From Neoroseomonas lacus (lineage in GTDB: Bacteria > Pseudomonadota > Alphaproteobacteria > Acetobacterales > Acetobacteraceae), in contig NZ_BMKW01000012.1 of NCBI RefSeq assembly GCF_014644535.1, forward strand, positions 62,001 to 126,000: a stretch of 64,000 bases of DNA, read 5' to 3'. The notes beneath the pieces were generated by a model. That model made no database searches, was not told the origin of the DNA, and saw nothing but the letters and a program-made list of their open reading frames with translations. The position numbers were made by a program, and so were the translations under genes. Of the stretch, positions 43,216 through 51,648 are shown piece by piece; the first letter of the stretch is position 1; each line of letters begins with the position of its first letter.

Positions 43216-43746
43216 GTGACACGCATCATCGGCCTCGCCGGCTGGAGCGGGGCGGGCAAGACGACCTTGATGGTGAAGCTGCTGCCCTGCCTGATCGGGC
43301 GCGGGCTCGCCGTCTCCACGCTCAAGCACGCGCATCACCGCTTCGATGTGGATGTGCCGGGCAAGGATTCCTGGGAACACCGAAAGGCTGGCGCGCAGCA
43401 GGTGATGGTCGCCTCCGGCGCGCGCTGGGCGCTGATGACGGAACTGCGCACCGCGCGCGAGCCGACGCTGCCGGAACTGGTCGCGCGGATGGACCCGGCC
43501 GACCTCATCATCGTCGAAGGCTTCAAGCGCGACGCGCATCCGAAGATCGAGGTGCATCGCGCCGCCAACGCCAAGCCCTGGATGCGGCCGGAGATGCCGG
43601 GGATCGTCGCCGTCGCTGCCGATGTCGCCGCACCCTACGACCTGCCCTGCGCGCATCTGGACGACATCGAGGCGATCGCCGCGCTGGTGCTCGCCCATGC
43701 GCAGCCGGTCGACGCCGTCGCTTGGACGCAGCGGCAGGAGGCCTGA
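43216..43746 (+). CDS. mobB: Molybdopterin-guanine dinucleotide biosynthesis protein MobB
   Basis: 176 aa P-loop GTPase-like protein. The GTG at 43216, five bases after GGGGAG, begins TRIIGLAGWSGAGKTTLM, with the P-loop GWSGAGKTT. The rest (LKHAHHRFDVD, ELVARMDPADLIIVEGFKRD) is typical of MobB, which aids MobA in making Mo-bisMGD. An upstream ATG at 43162 falls in the hairpin and is rejected. The stop is directly followed by the moeA GTG. Confidence 0.94.
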   Translation: MTRIIGLAGWSGAGKTTLMVKLLPCLIGRGLAVSTLKHAHHRFDVDVPGKDSWEHRKAGAQQVMVASGARWALMTELRTAREPTLPELVARMDPADLIIVEGFKRDAHPKIEVHRAANAKPWMRPEMPGIVAVAADVAAPYDLPCAHLDDIEAIAALVLAHAQPVDAVAWTQRQEA

Positions 43747-44997
43747 GTGGCGCAGCTCAGTGACGACTGCTTCGCCTTTGGCGGCGCACTGATGTCGGTG
43801 GAACAGGCGCAGGCGCTGATCGCCGAGCGCATCCCGCCGGCCGAGGGCGAGGCGATGGTGGCGCTGACCGCCGCCCGTGGCCGGGTGCTGGCGCGCGACC
43901 TCGTCGCCGAGACCCCGCTGCCGCCCTTCACCAATGCCGCTGTGGATGGCTGGGCGTTTCGCCATGCCGATCTGCGGCCGGGCGCACCGACGCGGCTGCT
44001 CGAGGCCGGCCGGGTGGCCGCCGGGCATCTTGCCGCGCGTCCGGTGGCGGCGGGGGAGGCGATGCGCGTCTTCACCGGCGCGCCCATGCCGCCCGGCGCC
44101 GATAGCTGCGTGATGCAGGAAGACGTGACGCGCGATGGCCCCGCCATCCTGGTGCCGCCCGGCCTCAAGCCGGGGGCCAATGCGCGGCCGGCCGGCGAGG
44201 ACGTCCCGCGTGGCACGGTGGCATTGCCCGCCGGACGGCTCATCGGCCCGGCCGAGGCGGGGCTCGCCGCGGCGCTCGGCCAGGCGGTGGTGGCGGTGCG
44301 GCGACTGCCGCGCGTCGGCGTGTTCTCGACCGGCGACGAATTGGCCGAACCCGGCGGCGCCTTGGGCCCGGCGCAGACCTTCGACAGCAATCGCTTCACG
44401 CTGCTGGCGCTGCTTGGCGGGCTGCCCTGCGTGGCGAGCGATCTCGGCATCCTGCCGGATGATCCGGCGCGCACCGCCGCGGCGCTGGCCGAGGCCGCGA
44501 AGAGCCACGACCTGCTGCTCACCAGCGGCGGCGTCTCGACGGGCGAGGAGGACCATGTCCGTGCCGCCATCGAGGCCAGCGGTCGCCTCGTGTTCTGGCG
44601 CCTGGCGGTGAAGCCGGGGCGGCCGGCGGCGATGGGGGTGGTCGCCGGCACACCGGTCATTGGCCTGCCCGGCAACCCGGTGGCGGCGGTGGTGTGCTTC
44701 CTGCACCTCGCGCGGCCGCTGCTGCTGCGCCTGGCGGGCGCGGAGGACCGGCCGATGCCGCGCTTCGCGGTGACGGCCGATTTCGCCTATCGCAAGAAGG
44801 CCGGGCGGCGGGAATATGTGCGCGTCACGCTGGCCACCGAGGCCGGTGAGACGATCGCGCGCAATTTCCCGCGCGAGGGGGCCGGGTTGCTTTCCTCGCT
44901 GACGCAGTCGGACGGCTTTGCCGAATTGCCCGAGGAAGTGATCGCCGTCGCCCCCGGCGACCGCCTGCTGGTGATGCCCTTCGCCGGGATGCTGTAG
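43747..44997 (+). CDS. moeA: Molybdopterin molybdenumtransferase MoeA
   Basis: 416 aa enzyme inserting molybdate into adenylated molybdopterin. It starts with GTG right after the mobB stop. Conserved parts: PPFTNAAVDGWAFRHAD (the substrate loop), RVFTGAPMPPGADSCVMQED and the MoCF-like SGGVSTGEEDHVRAAIE (about residues 258-274). Complete length. Clustered with mobB, mobA and fdhD, so cofactor supply is matched to the FDH island. The stop overlaps the next gene's GTG by one base. Confidence 0.96.
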   Translation: MAQLSDDCFAFGGALMSVEQAQALIAERIPPAEGEAMVALTAARGRVLARDLVAETPLPPFTNAAVDGWAFRHADLRPGAPTRLLEAGRVAAGHLAARPVAAGEAMRVFTGAPMPPGADSCVMQEDVTRDGPAILVPPGLKPGANARPAGEDVPRGTVALPAGRLIGPAEAGLAAALGQAVVAVRRLPRVGVFSTGDELAEPGGALGPAQTFDSNRFTLLALLGGLPCVASDLGILPDDPARTAAALAEAAKSHDLLLTSGGVSTGEEDHVRAAIEASGRLVFWRLAVKPGRPAAMGVVAGTPVIGLPGNPVAAVVCFLHLARPLLLRLAGAEDRPMPRFAVTADFAYRKKAGRREYVRVTLATEAGETIARNFPREGAGLLSSLTQSDGFAELPEEVIAVAPGDRLLVMPFAGML

Positions 44998-45353
44998 TGG
45001 ATGCGGCGACGTCGGGGCTTCTGCTGTGGGTTCTCGCGGCGGTGCTGCTGCGGCGCGATCTGCGTGGGGTTTACCGACGGCTGCGCTGGCGACGTGCCGT
45101 CGCGCGGATCACCTTCCTGCCAACGGAGACAGGACCTTCCTGGCGGATCGACTTCACGCTGCCGGACGGCGCGCCGGTCAGTGTCGTGACCCGGGACCTG
45201 CGCATGATCGCGCGACGCGAGCAGCCGGGACCGGTCAGGTTGCTCTACGATCCTGCCGCGCCAAGCCGCATGGAAATGCCGGGCCGGCCTGGCCTTGGCA
45301 GCGTGGTCGGTGTGGCGCTGGCTGTGCTCGGCATCGCGCAGGTGCTGCGCTGA
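44997..45353 (+). CDS. Small DUF3592-like membrane protein
   Basis: 118 aa from a GTG overlapping the moeA stop (TAGTG). An N-terminal hydrophobic helix (SGLLLWVLAAVLLRR) precedes a beta-rich periplasmic or cytosolic section (RIDFTLPDGAPVSVVTRDL, VRLLYDPAAPSRMEM) and a C-terminal helix (GSVVGVALAVLGIAQVL). This helix-beta-helix layout is like DUF3592 proteins. The reason for its coupling to moeA is unknown. Moderate confidence in the family, good confidence that it is a gene. Confidence 0.65.
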   Translation: MDAATSGLLLWVLAAVLLRRDLRGVYRRLRWRRAVARITFLPTETGPSWRIDFTLPDGAPVSVVTRDLRMIARREQPGPVRLLYDPAAPSRMEMPGRPGLGSVVGVALAVLGIAQVLR

Positions 45354-45363
45354 CGCCCGGGCG

Positions 45364-45489
45364 TCAGATGCGCGCGCCGGTGGTCGTGAAGGCGACCGCG
45401 GCAGTGCGCTGGAATTCGGTGTCGAGGACATAGGCGGCGCCGATCGCGACGATGATGGCGACGACGATGCCCGACAGCATGGCTTTCAT
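45364..45489 (-). CDS. 41-aa single-helix membrane peptide
   Basis: ATG at 45489, stop at 45364. The peptide has an N-terminal membrane helix (KAMLSGIVVAIIVAIGAAYV) and a short polar tail (LDTEFQRTAAVAFTTTGARI). Codon use is native and the pattern (helix, LD, F/Q, C-terminal TTGARI) resembles very small proteins I associate with FDH neighbourhoods in other alphaproteobacteria. It lies 24 bases after the mobA stop on the same strand and may be the last gene of that operon. No strong ribosome binding site. Confidence 0.55.
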   Translation of the reverse strand: MKAMLSGIVVAIIVAIGAAYVLDTEFQRTAAVAFTTTGARI

Positions 45490-45513
45490 GGAGGCGTTTC
45501 CTTCAACGGCCGC

Positions 45514-46158
45514 TCATCTGTCTATGGTGGGCCGGTCCGCCGAAAGCAACAGCGGCAGCAGGCGTTCCGCCTCGGCAAGGTCCTCGGGCGCATTGGCGTT
45601 GAAGAAGGGGTCGATCGGCGTGGTCGGCCAGTCGGCATGGGTGCAGCCGTAGCGGGCGGTCCAGCGGTCGATCCTGCGCTCCCCGGCGAGGAGTGCCGCG
45701 CGCAGTTCCATATGCAGCGCGACGGGCCACAGCCCGACCGGCGGGTGTGTCTGGCCGTCCGATCGCGCGCAGGCCAGTGGCACGCCGGCAGCGGCGCGCA
45801 CGGCATGCAGCCGCGCCACCAGGTCATGCGGGATGAAGGGGGCATCGCCGGGGGTGGACACGACCCAGTCGAGCTCCGGTCGATGCGTCACGCACCATTC
45901 CAGAGCGGCGAGGATGCCCGCCAGCGGCCCCGGATGATCTGGCAGCCCATCCGCCACCACCGGCAGGCCATAGGCGTCGAAGCGCGCCGCGTTGCCATTG
46001 GCGTTCAGCACCGTCGCGGCAACCTGCGGGGCGAGCCGGCCAAGCGCGTGGTCGAGCATCGGCCGGCCGCCGAGCATGCGCAGTGGCTTGTCGCCGCCGC
46101 CCATTCGTCGTGCCAGCCCGCCGGCGAGGATGCAGCCCAGCGTGTCACGACGCATCAT
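45514..46158 (-). CDS. mobA: Molybdenum cofactor guanylyltransferase MobA
   Basis: 214 aa nucleotidyltransferase attaching GMP to Mo-molybdopterin. The GTP-binding start GCILAGGLARRMGGGDKPL is diagnostic, with a later STPGDAPFIP metal site and the C-terminal PFFNANAPEDLAEAE. Tandem ATGs at 46158 and 46155 overlap the fdhD stop by about ten bases, indicating coupled translation. It works with MobB across the convergent junction. Confidence 0.95.
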   Translation of the reverse strand: MMRRDTLGCILAGGLARRMGGGDKPLRMLGGRPMLDHALGRLAPQVAATVLNANGNAARFDAYGLPVVADGLPDHPGPLAGILAALEWCVTHRPELDWVVSTPGDAPFIPHDLVARLHAVRAAAGVPLACARSDGQTHPPVGLWPVALHMELRAALLAGERRIDRWTARYGCTHADWPTTPIDPFFNANAPEDLAEAERLLPLLLSADRPTIDR

Positions 46159-47041
46159 CGCCGGCCGCCATCGCTTCGGCGCTGTTCTTGCGCCAGTGTT
46201 TCGCGGATTCCTCTTCGACGTAGGCTAGGTCGGCATCGAAGACGATGCGCTCGGTGCCGGCCAGGGCGACGAAGCGACGACCCTTGCAGCGGCCAATCAG
46301 GGTGAGGCCGGCTTCCTTCGCCAGCTCCACGCCCCAGGCGGTGAAGCCTGACCGCGAGACCAGGATCGGGATGCCCATGCGCACGGTCTTGATGACCATC
46401 TCCGAGGTCAGCCGGCCGGTCGTGTAGAAGATCTTGTCGTCCGGCGTTTCGCGCTCGCGGAACATCCAGCCGGCGATCTTGTCCACCGCATTGTGGCGGC
46501 CGACATCTTCCATGTAGACGACCGGCTGGTCGCGCAGGCACAGCGCGCAGCCATGGATGGCGCCGGCTTCGAGATACAGCGTCGGCAGCGTGTTGATCCG
46601 GTGCAGCAGGCGATACAGCCAGGAGGTGCGCAGCTCGGCCTTGGGCAGCGACACCTGCGCGAAGCCTTCCATCAGGTCGCCGAAGGCGGTGCCCTGGGCG
46701 CAGCCGGAGGTCAGCGTCTTCTTGCGCAGCTTCTCCTCGAAATCGGTGCGTTCCGGCGTTCGGACGATGACCACGCCGAGGTCGTCGTCGTAGTCGACGC
46801 CTGTCACCACCGCATCGGGCTTCAGCATGCCCTGGTTCAGCAGGTAGCCGAGGGCGAGATCCTCCGGCCGGTCGCCGATCGTCATCATGGTGACGATCTC
46901 CTGCCCGTTGAGGAACAGCGTCATCGGCCGTTCGACGGTGACGGCGGTCTCGATCGGCGCGCCGGTGTGGTCGATGCCGGTGACGCGGCGCGTCAGGCGC
47001 GGGTCAGCGGGATTCGGCTTGACGCGGAGAAGGTCAGACAT
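46145..47041 (-). CDS. fdhD: Formate dehydrogenase accessory sulfurtransferase FdhD
   Basis: 298 aa protein moving sulfur from a cysteine desulfurase to the Mo-bisMGD of formate dehydrogenase, needed for activity. Conserved segments: LFLNGQEIVTMMTIGDRPEDLALGYL (summarised; residues 43-68), the cysteine motif SGCAQG (the family usually has a CxxC loop here) with a nearby HGCALC, MEDVGRHNAVDKIAGWM and SRSGFTAWGVELAKEAGLTLIG. The HGCALC pair is probably the sulfur relay. ATG at 47041. It overlaps mobA downstream. Confidence 0.94.
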   Translation of the reverse strand: MSDLLRVKPNPADPRLTRRVTGIDHTGAPIETAVTVERPMTLFLNGQEIVTMMTIGDRPEDLALGYLLNQGMLKPDAVVTGVDYDDDLGVVIVRTPERTDFEEKLRKKTLTSGCAQGTAFGDLMEGFAQVSLPKAELRTSWLYRLLHRINTLPTLYLEAGAIHGCALCLRDQPVVYMEDVGRHNAVDKIAGWMFRERETPDDKIFYTTGRLTSEMVIKTVRMGIPILVSRSGFTAWGVELAKEAGLTLIGRCKGRRFVALAGTERIVFDADLAYVEEESAKHWRKNSAEAMAAGDDAS

Positions 47042-47093
47042 GGGGTGGAGATGGGCCGCCGCGGCGAGGGCCGCAAGTTCGGTGCGTCGCCAC

Positions 47094-47696
47094 TCACTCT
47101 GCCAGGGCGATGCCCCGGCCGGCGAAGAACCGCGCGAAATCGGCCACCGGCAGCCGCGCGTCGGCTTGCGAGGCAGGCGTGTCGCCTGACGGATTGTTGA
47201 AGCGCAGCGTGCCGCCCTCGGCACCGAAGACCAGCACCAGGTGGCCGCCCCGCGACGGCGCTTCCGCCCCCGCGCGGCGGATCGCCGGATGCACCGAGGC
47301 GATGAACATCCCGCCGCCCTGGAGCATCGCAGGGATGGCCTCGGCGGGCACATCGACGCGCACCGTGGCAGGCAGGCGCGCCACCTCTCGCAACCAGGCT
47401 GCGGCCGGCGCGTAGATCAGGCCGCGGATATCGCCATCCGGCTGCAGGACATAGCCGCCGCGATGCGTCAGCTCGCGCGCAAGGTCGATCGCGCGCGGCG
47501 GCGCGATGCCCCGCGCGGCGAGTGCCATGCGCAGGCAGGCGACGCCGCACAGATGCTCGGCCCAGCGTTGGTAATCCGCCGCCCCCGCCGCGCCAGAACG
47601 CGGCCAGAGTGGGTCATCCGCCGCGCGCAGCGTGCCGGCGATGATTTCGGCGATGCGCCCGACGGATTCCCATTGCCCGAAGAAGGGTGGGATCAC
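47094..47696 (-). CDS. C39/papain-like cysteine peptidase family protein
   Basis: 200 aa. It starts at a GTG overlapping the creatininase stop (GTGA); the longer frame upstream is a shadow of that gene. The candidate nucleophile is Cys50 in EHLCGVACLRMAL; the catalytic His would be in RGGHLVLVFGAEGG, followed by the Asn-containing RFNNPSGD. This Cys-His-Asn order is that of C39-like peptidase folds. No signal peptide or membrane helix is present, so it is cytosolic. Its place between creatininase and fdhD is unexplained. Confidence 0.65.
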   Translation of the reverse strand: MIPPFFGQWESVGRIAEIIAGTLRAADDPLWPRSGAAGAADYQRWAEHLCGVACLRMALAARGIAPPRAIDLARELTHRGGYVLQPDGDIRGLIYAPAAAWLREVARLPATVRVDVPAEAIPAMLQGGGMFIASVHPAIRRAGAEAPSRGGHLVLVFGAEGGTLRFNNPSGDTPASQADARLPVADFARFFAGRGIALAE

Positions 47697-48487
47697 CGCG
47701 GGCCCTGCGCGCGCCCGCGCCTCCAGACATCGTCGGGAACCGTCCAGTTCGCCGCGTTGCGCAGCTCCTTCGCCAGGCCGGCGGCCATCCCCTCGAAGAT
47801 TGCCTTGCCCTTTTCCGCGGTCGCCGCACGCGGGTCGCCACGCACGCCGGTGACCGGCGCGCGCTCGGAGAAGGACCAGAAGCGCGACGACACAGGATTG
47901 CCGGCCGGTGCATCTGAGGAGACGGTGTTGGCGATCTCCTCCATGCGAACCTGGGCGGGGTCGAGATGCAGCCACAGGCTCGTCTCGCCCTCACAGGCAT
48001 GCTGGATGCCCGTCTGCGCGGTCAGCGCGGCGGTGATCTCGCCGGGCGCGACCTTGGTGATCGTCGTCGTCAGCACGGGGATGCCGAATTCATGGGCGAG
48101 TTCGCGCGCCGAGACGGCGAGCGCGTCGATATTCCCGCCATGGCTGTTGAACAGCATGACGCGGGAAAAGCCGTCGGCCAACAGCGACTTCACGATGCCG
48201 CGCAGCACCGCGGCGAAGGTCGCGTAGTCGAGGCTGATGGTGCCGCCGAACGGGAAGTGATGTTCCGACATCCCCAGCCACATCGGCGGCAGCACCACCG
48301 CCGGCAGGTCGGCGCAGAGTTCGGCGGCACGCACCGAGACGGCGTGGCCGATGAAGCTGTCAGTCCAGACCGGCAGATGCGGGCCGTGCTGTTCGAGGGC
48401 TGCGACCGGCACGATGACGACGGCATCGCGTGCGGCGAGCGCGCGGAGTTCGGGCGCGGTCAGGCGCTCCCAGCGGTGCTCGGCCAT
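47693..48487 (-). CDS. Creatininase family amidohydrolase
   Basis: 264 aa. The metal ligands are visible: Glu and His in ALEQHGPHLPVWTDSF (with the Asp), His in FNSHGGNIDALAV and Glu in HACEGETSLWLHLD. Members cleave cyclic amides (creatinine) or act in cofactor peptide processing (MftE, formamide hydrolases of riboflavin/F420 routes), so the substrate is open. ATG at 48487 lies one base after the AhpD-like stop. Its tight linkage to an AhpD-like protein, a peptidase and FdhD suggests a shared, undefined pathway. Confidence 0.88.
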   Translation of the reverse strand: MAEHRWERLTAPELRALAARDAVVIVPVAALEQHGPHLPVWTDSFIGHAVSVRAAELCADLPAVVLPPMWLGMSEHHFPFGGTISLDYATFAAVLRGIVKSLLADGFSRVMLFNSHGGNIDALAVSARELAHEFGIPVLTTTITKVAPGEITAALTAQTGIQHACEGETSLWLHLDPAQVRMEEIANTVSSDAPAGNPVSSRFWSFSERAPVTGVRGDPRAATAEKGKAIFEGMAAGLAKELRNAANWTVPDDVWRRGRAQGPR

Positions 48488-48488
48488 C

Positions 48489-49061
48489 TCAGCCCCTTCC
48501 CATGGCGTAGAATTCGGCATTGGGGCGCAGGTTGGTGACATTCGCCAGGCGGTTCGACATGCCGAAGAAGGCGGCGATGGCGGCGATATCCCAGATCGCC
48601 TCGTCATCGAAGCCGGCCTGGCGCAGCGCCTCGTGGTCCGCGTCGTTCACCTCATTGGCGCGCAGCGTCACCTTGATGGCGAAGTCGAGCATCGCCTTCT
48701 GCTTGTCCGTGATGTCGGCCTTGCGCCAATTGGCGGCGATCTGGTCGGCGATCAGCGTGTTCTTCGCGCGGATGCGCAGAATGGCGCCATGCGCGACGAC
48801 GCAATACTGGCACTGGTTCAGCGATGAGACGGCGACGACGATCATCTCGCGTTCCGCCTTGGTGACACCCTCGGCCTTGTCCATCAGCGTATCGTGATAG
48901 GCCATGAAGGCGCGGAACTCGGCCGGCCGATGCGCGAGCATCAGGAAGACATTGGGGATGAAGCCCGACTTCTCCTGCACCGTCAGGACGCGGCTGCGGA
49001 TGTCTTCCGGCAGGTCGTTGATGTCGGGGATCGGGGTGCGTGCGATGGGCTTGTTCGTCAT
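48489..49061 (-). CDS. AhpD-like peroxidase-related protein
   Basis: 190 aa carboxymuconolactone decarboxylase/AhpD fold. The redox motif is QCQYCVVAHG (Cys84, Cys87, His91). The N-terminal DINDLPEDIRSRVLTVQEKSG and the C-terminal FFGMSNRLANVTNLRPNAEFY are typical of the peroxidase-related subfamily. It probably reduces peroxides or disulfides. First gene of a minus-strand run with creatininase, peptidase, fdhD and mobA. Cytosolic. Confidence 0.9.
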   Translation of the reverse strand: MTNKPIARTPIPDINDLPEDIRSRVLTVQEKSGFIPNVFLMLAHRPAEFRAFMAYHDTLMDKAEGVTKAEREMIVVAVSSLNQCQYCVVAHGAILRIRAKNTLIADQIAANWRKADITDKQKAMLDFAIKVTLRANEVNDADHEALRQAGFDDEAIWDIAAIAAFFGMSNRLANVTNLRPNAEFYAMGRG

Positions 49062-49090
49062 GGGGCGGACGATGCCGCCAGCCGGTGGCC

Positions 49091-50317
49091 TCAGTCCAGC
49101 CCCAGCAGGCCCCGCGCGTAATCGTGTGCCGCGAAGGGGCGCAGATCCTCCGCCTTTTCGCCGACGCCCACGACGTGCACCGGCAGGCCGAATTCCTGTG
49201 CCAGCGCGACGACGACGCCGCCCTTGGCCGAGCCGTCAAGCTTGGTGACGGCGAGGCCGGTGACGTCCACCATATCGCCGAACACCTTCACCTGCTGCAC
49301 CGCGTTCTGGCCGGTGGTGGCGTCGAGCACCAGCAGCACGGAATGCGGCGCCGTCTCATCGACGCGGCGGATGATGCGGATCACCTTGCGCAGTTCTTCC
49401 ATCAGCGCGGTCTTGTTGTGCAGCCGCCCGGCGGTATCGACGAGCAGCACGTCGAGCCCTTCGGCCCGCGCCGTCGTCAGCGCGTCGAAGGCGAGGCCGG
49501 CCGCATCGGCGCCGGGCTTGGCAGGCGGGAAGAAGCGCGCGCCGGTGCGTTCGGCCCAGACCTGGAGCTGTTCGACCGCGGCGGCACGGAAGGTGTCGCC
49601 GGCGACGAAGCCGGCCTTCAGCCCGTCATCGCGATACTGCTTGCCGAGCTTGGCGATCGTCGTCGTCTTGCCGGTGCCGTTGACGCCGACCACGAGCACG
49701 ACATGCGGCGCACGGGCGGGCTCGATCACCAGCGGCCGGGCGACGGGGCCGAGGATGGCAGCGATCTCGTCGGCCAGCGTCGCCTTCACCTCCTCGTCGG
49801 TGACTTCCTTGCCGAAGCGGGTCTTGCGGAAGCCCTCGACGATGCGGCGCGAGGCGGCGACGCCAAGATCGGCGGCGATCAGGGTTTCCTCAAGTTCCTC
49901 CAGCGCCGCCTCATCCAGCTTCCGCTTGGTGAAGATGCCGGTGACGCTGTCGGTGAGCTTCGCGGTGGAGCGCGCCAGGCCGGCCTTGAGGCGGGAGAAC
50001 CAGCCGCCCTTCGCGGCCGGTTCCCTGGCTTGCGGGGGTGGCGCCTCGGCGGGCGGCAATGGCGATGGCGGCGGCAGTTCGACCGGCGGCGCTTCTACCG
50101 GGGGTTCGCGGAAGGGCGGGGGCGTCTCCGCCGGGGCATCGGGGACCGGGTCCTCGACCGGGGACGGCGGTGCGGCGGGAGGCTCTGGCGGGCGCGGCGG
50201 TGCCTCGGGTGGCGGGGCCGGCTGGGGCGGGTTGTCGCGCTCCGGCGGTTCGGGTGGCTCGCTGGGCTGGGTCGGATCGCTGCCGCGCAGGCGCGTCCAG
50301 AGGTCGCGCAGCGCCAT
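49091..50317 (-). CDS. ftsY: Signal recognition particle receptor FtsY
   Basis: 408 aa GTPase that docks SRP-ribosome complexes at the membrane. The N-terminal 100 residues are very rich in proline and glutamate (residues about 15-100), a long acidic A domain. The NG domain carries GVNGTGKTTTIAKLG (G1), DTAGRLHNK (G3) and TKLDGSAKGG (G4). The ATG overlaps the mtaB stop (TGATG), the usual order in this class. Essential gene. Confidence 0.96.
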   Translation of the reverse strand: MALRDLWTRLRGSDPTQPSEPPEPPERDNPPQPAPPPEAPPRPPEPPAAPPSPVEDPVPDAPAETPPPFREPPVEAPPVELPPPSPLPPAEAPPPQAREPAAKGGWFSRLKAGLARSTAKLTDSVTGIFTKRKLDEAALEELEETLIAADLGVAASRRIVEGFRKTRFGKEVTDEEVKATLADEIAAILGPVARPLVIEPARAPHVVLVVGVNGTGKTTTIAKLGKQYRDDGLKAGFVAGDTFRAAAVEQLQVWAERTGARFFPPAKPGADAAGLAFDALTTARAEGLDVLLVDTAGRLHNKTALMEELRKVIRIIRRVDETAPHSVLLVLDATTGQNAVQQVKVFGDMVDVTGLAVTKLDGSAKGGVVVALAQEFGLPVHVVGVGEKAEDLRPFAAHDYARGLLGLD

Positions 50318-51648
50318 CAGGCGGCCTCCGCCAGCAGGGCGTCGGCGGTGGCGCCGGAGACGCGCAGGCGGCGGATCTCGCCGGGCTGGGCGATGCCGCG
50401 TGACAGACGCAGCGGAGCGAAATGTTCCGTGTGGCCACGGTCGGCATGTTCGAAGAGCACGGCTTCCTCCTGTCCGATGCGCGCGGTGAACAGCCGCACG
50501 GCTGCCCGGGCCCCGGCCTCCCGCAGCCGAGCGGCGCGTTCGCGACGCAGCGGCACCGGCAGTTGCGGCATGCGCGCAGCGGGGGTGTCGGGACGTTCGG
50601 AATAGGGAAACACATGCAGGAAGGAGAGGTTGCAGGCCTCGACGAGGGACAGGGTCTCGGCGAAATGCGCCTCGGTCTCGGTGGGGAAGCCGGCGATCAG
50701 GTCGGCGCCGAACACCATGTCGGGGCGCAGACGGCGGGCGCGCTCGGCCATGGCGATGGCATCGGCGCGCAGATGCCGCCGCTTCATGCGCTTGAGGATG
50801 AGGTCGGCGCCATGCTGCAGCGAGAGATGCAGATGCGGCATCAGCCGCGGTTCCTCGGCGATCAGGCGCCAGAGGTCGTCATCGACCTCCACCGGGTCCA
50901 GCGAGGAGAGCCGCAGGCGCGGCAGGTCCGGCACCAGGGCGAGCAGGCGGCGGACCATCTGCCCGAGGCTCGGCCGGCCCGGCAGGTCGGGGCCGTAGGA
51001 GGTGATGTCGACGCCGGTCAGCACCACCTCGCGATAGCCGGCGGCGACCAGGGCGCGCACCTGTTCGACGATCACGCCGATCGGCACCGAGCGCGACGGC
51101 CCGCGCCCGAAGGGGATGACGCAGAAGGTGCAGCGATGGTCGCAGCCCTGCTGCACCTGCACGAAGGCGCGGGCGCGGCCGGCGAATTCGGTGACGAGAT
51201 GCGCGGCGGTCTCGGTCGCCGCCATGATGTCGCTGACCGGGGCAGGGGGGGCGTCGAGGGCCGCCCAGGTCTCGGGCTTCAGCTTGTCGGCATTGCCGAT
51301 GACGCGCTCGACGCCGGGGATGGCGGCCCACTTCTCGGGGGCGATCTGCGCGGCGCAGCCGGTGACGATGATGCGCGCGCCGGGATTGTCCCGATGGGCA
51401 CGGCGGATCGCCTGGCGGGCCTGGCGTTCGGCCTCGGCGGTGACGGCGCAGGTGTTCACCACGATGGCGCCGGAATGGCCGGCCTTCGCTGCGTCGCCCG
51501 CCAGGGCGCGGGACGCCAGGTCGCGCATCGCCTCGGATTCATAGGTGTTGAGGCGGCAGCCGAAGGTCAGCACGCTGACGGCTTCGGCCGTCCGATCCCC
51601 GCTGCCGCTGCCCAGGGGAGCTGCCTGGTCGTCGGGCGTCGGGGTCAT
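50317..51648 (-). CDS. mtaB: tRNA t6A37 methylthiotransferase MtaB
   Basis: 443 aa radical-SAM enzyme converting t6A to ms2t6A at position 37 of ANN-decoding tRNAs. The N-terminal cluster cysteines are in TFGCRLNTYE, NTCAVTAEAE and TGCAAQ; the SAM-cluster motif is QGCDHRCTFCVIPFGRG. The C-terminal TRAM-like part is short. ATG at 51648 overlaps the dapF stop by ATGA; the frame upstream is a shadow. Together dapF-mtaB-ftsY form one coupled operon. Confidence 0.95.
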   Translation of the reverse strand: MTPTPDDQAAPLGSGSGDRTAEAVSVLTFGCRLNTYESEAMRDLASRALAGDAAKAGHSGAIVVNTCAVTAEAERQARQAIRRAHRDNPGARIIVTGCAAQIAPEKWAAIPGVERVIGNADKLKPETWAALDAPPAPVSDIMAATETAAHLVTEFAGRARAFVQVQQGCDHRCTFCVIPFGRGPSRSVPIGVIVEQVRALVAAGYREVVLTGVDITSYGPDLPGRPSLGQMVRRLLALVPDLPRLRLSSLDPVEVDDDLWRLIAEEPRLMPHLHLSLQHGADLILKRMKRRHLRADAIAMAERARRLRPDMVFGADLIAGFPTETEAHFAETLSLVEACNLSFLHVFPYSERPDTPAARMPQLPVPLRRERAARLREAGARAAVRLFTARIGQEEAVLFEHADRGHTEHFAPLRLSRGIAQPGEIRRLRVSGATADALLAEAA

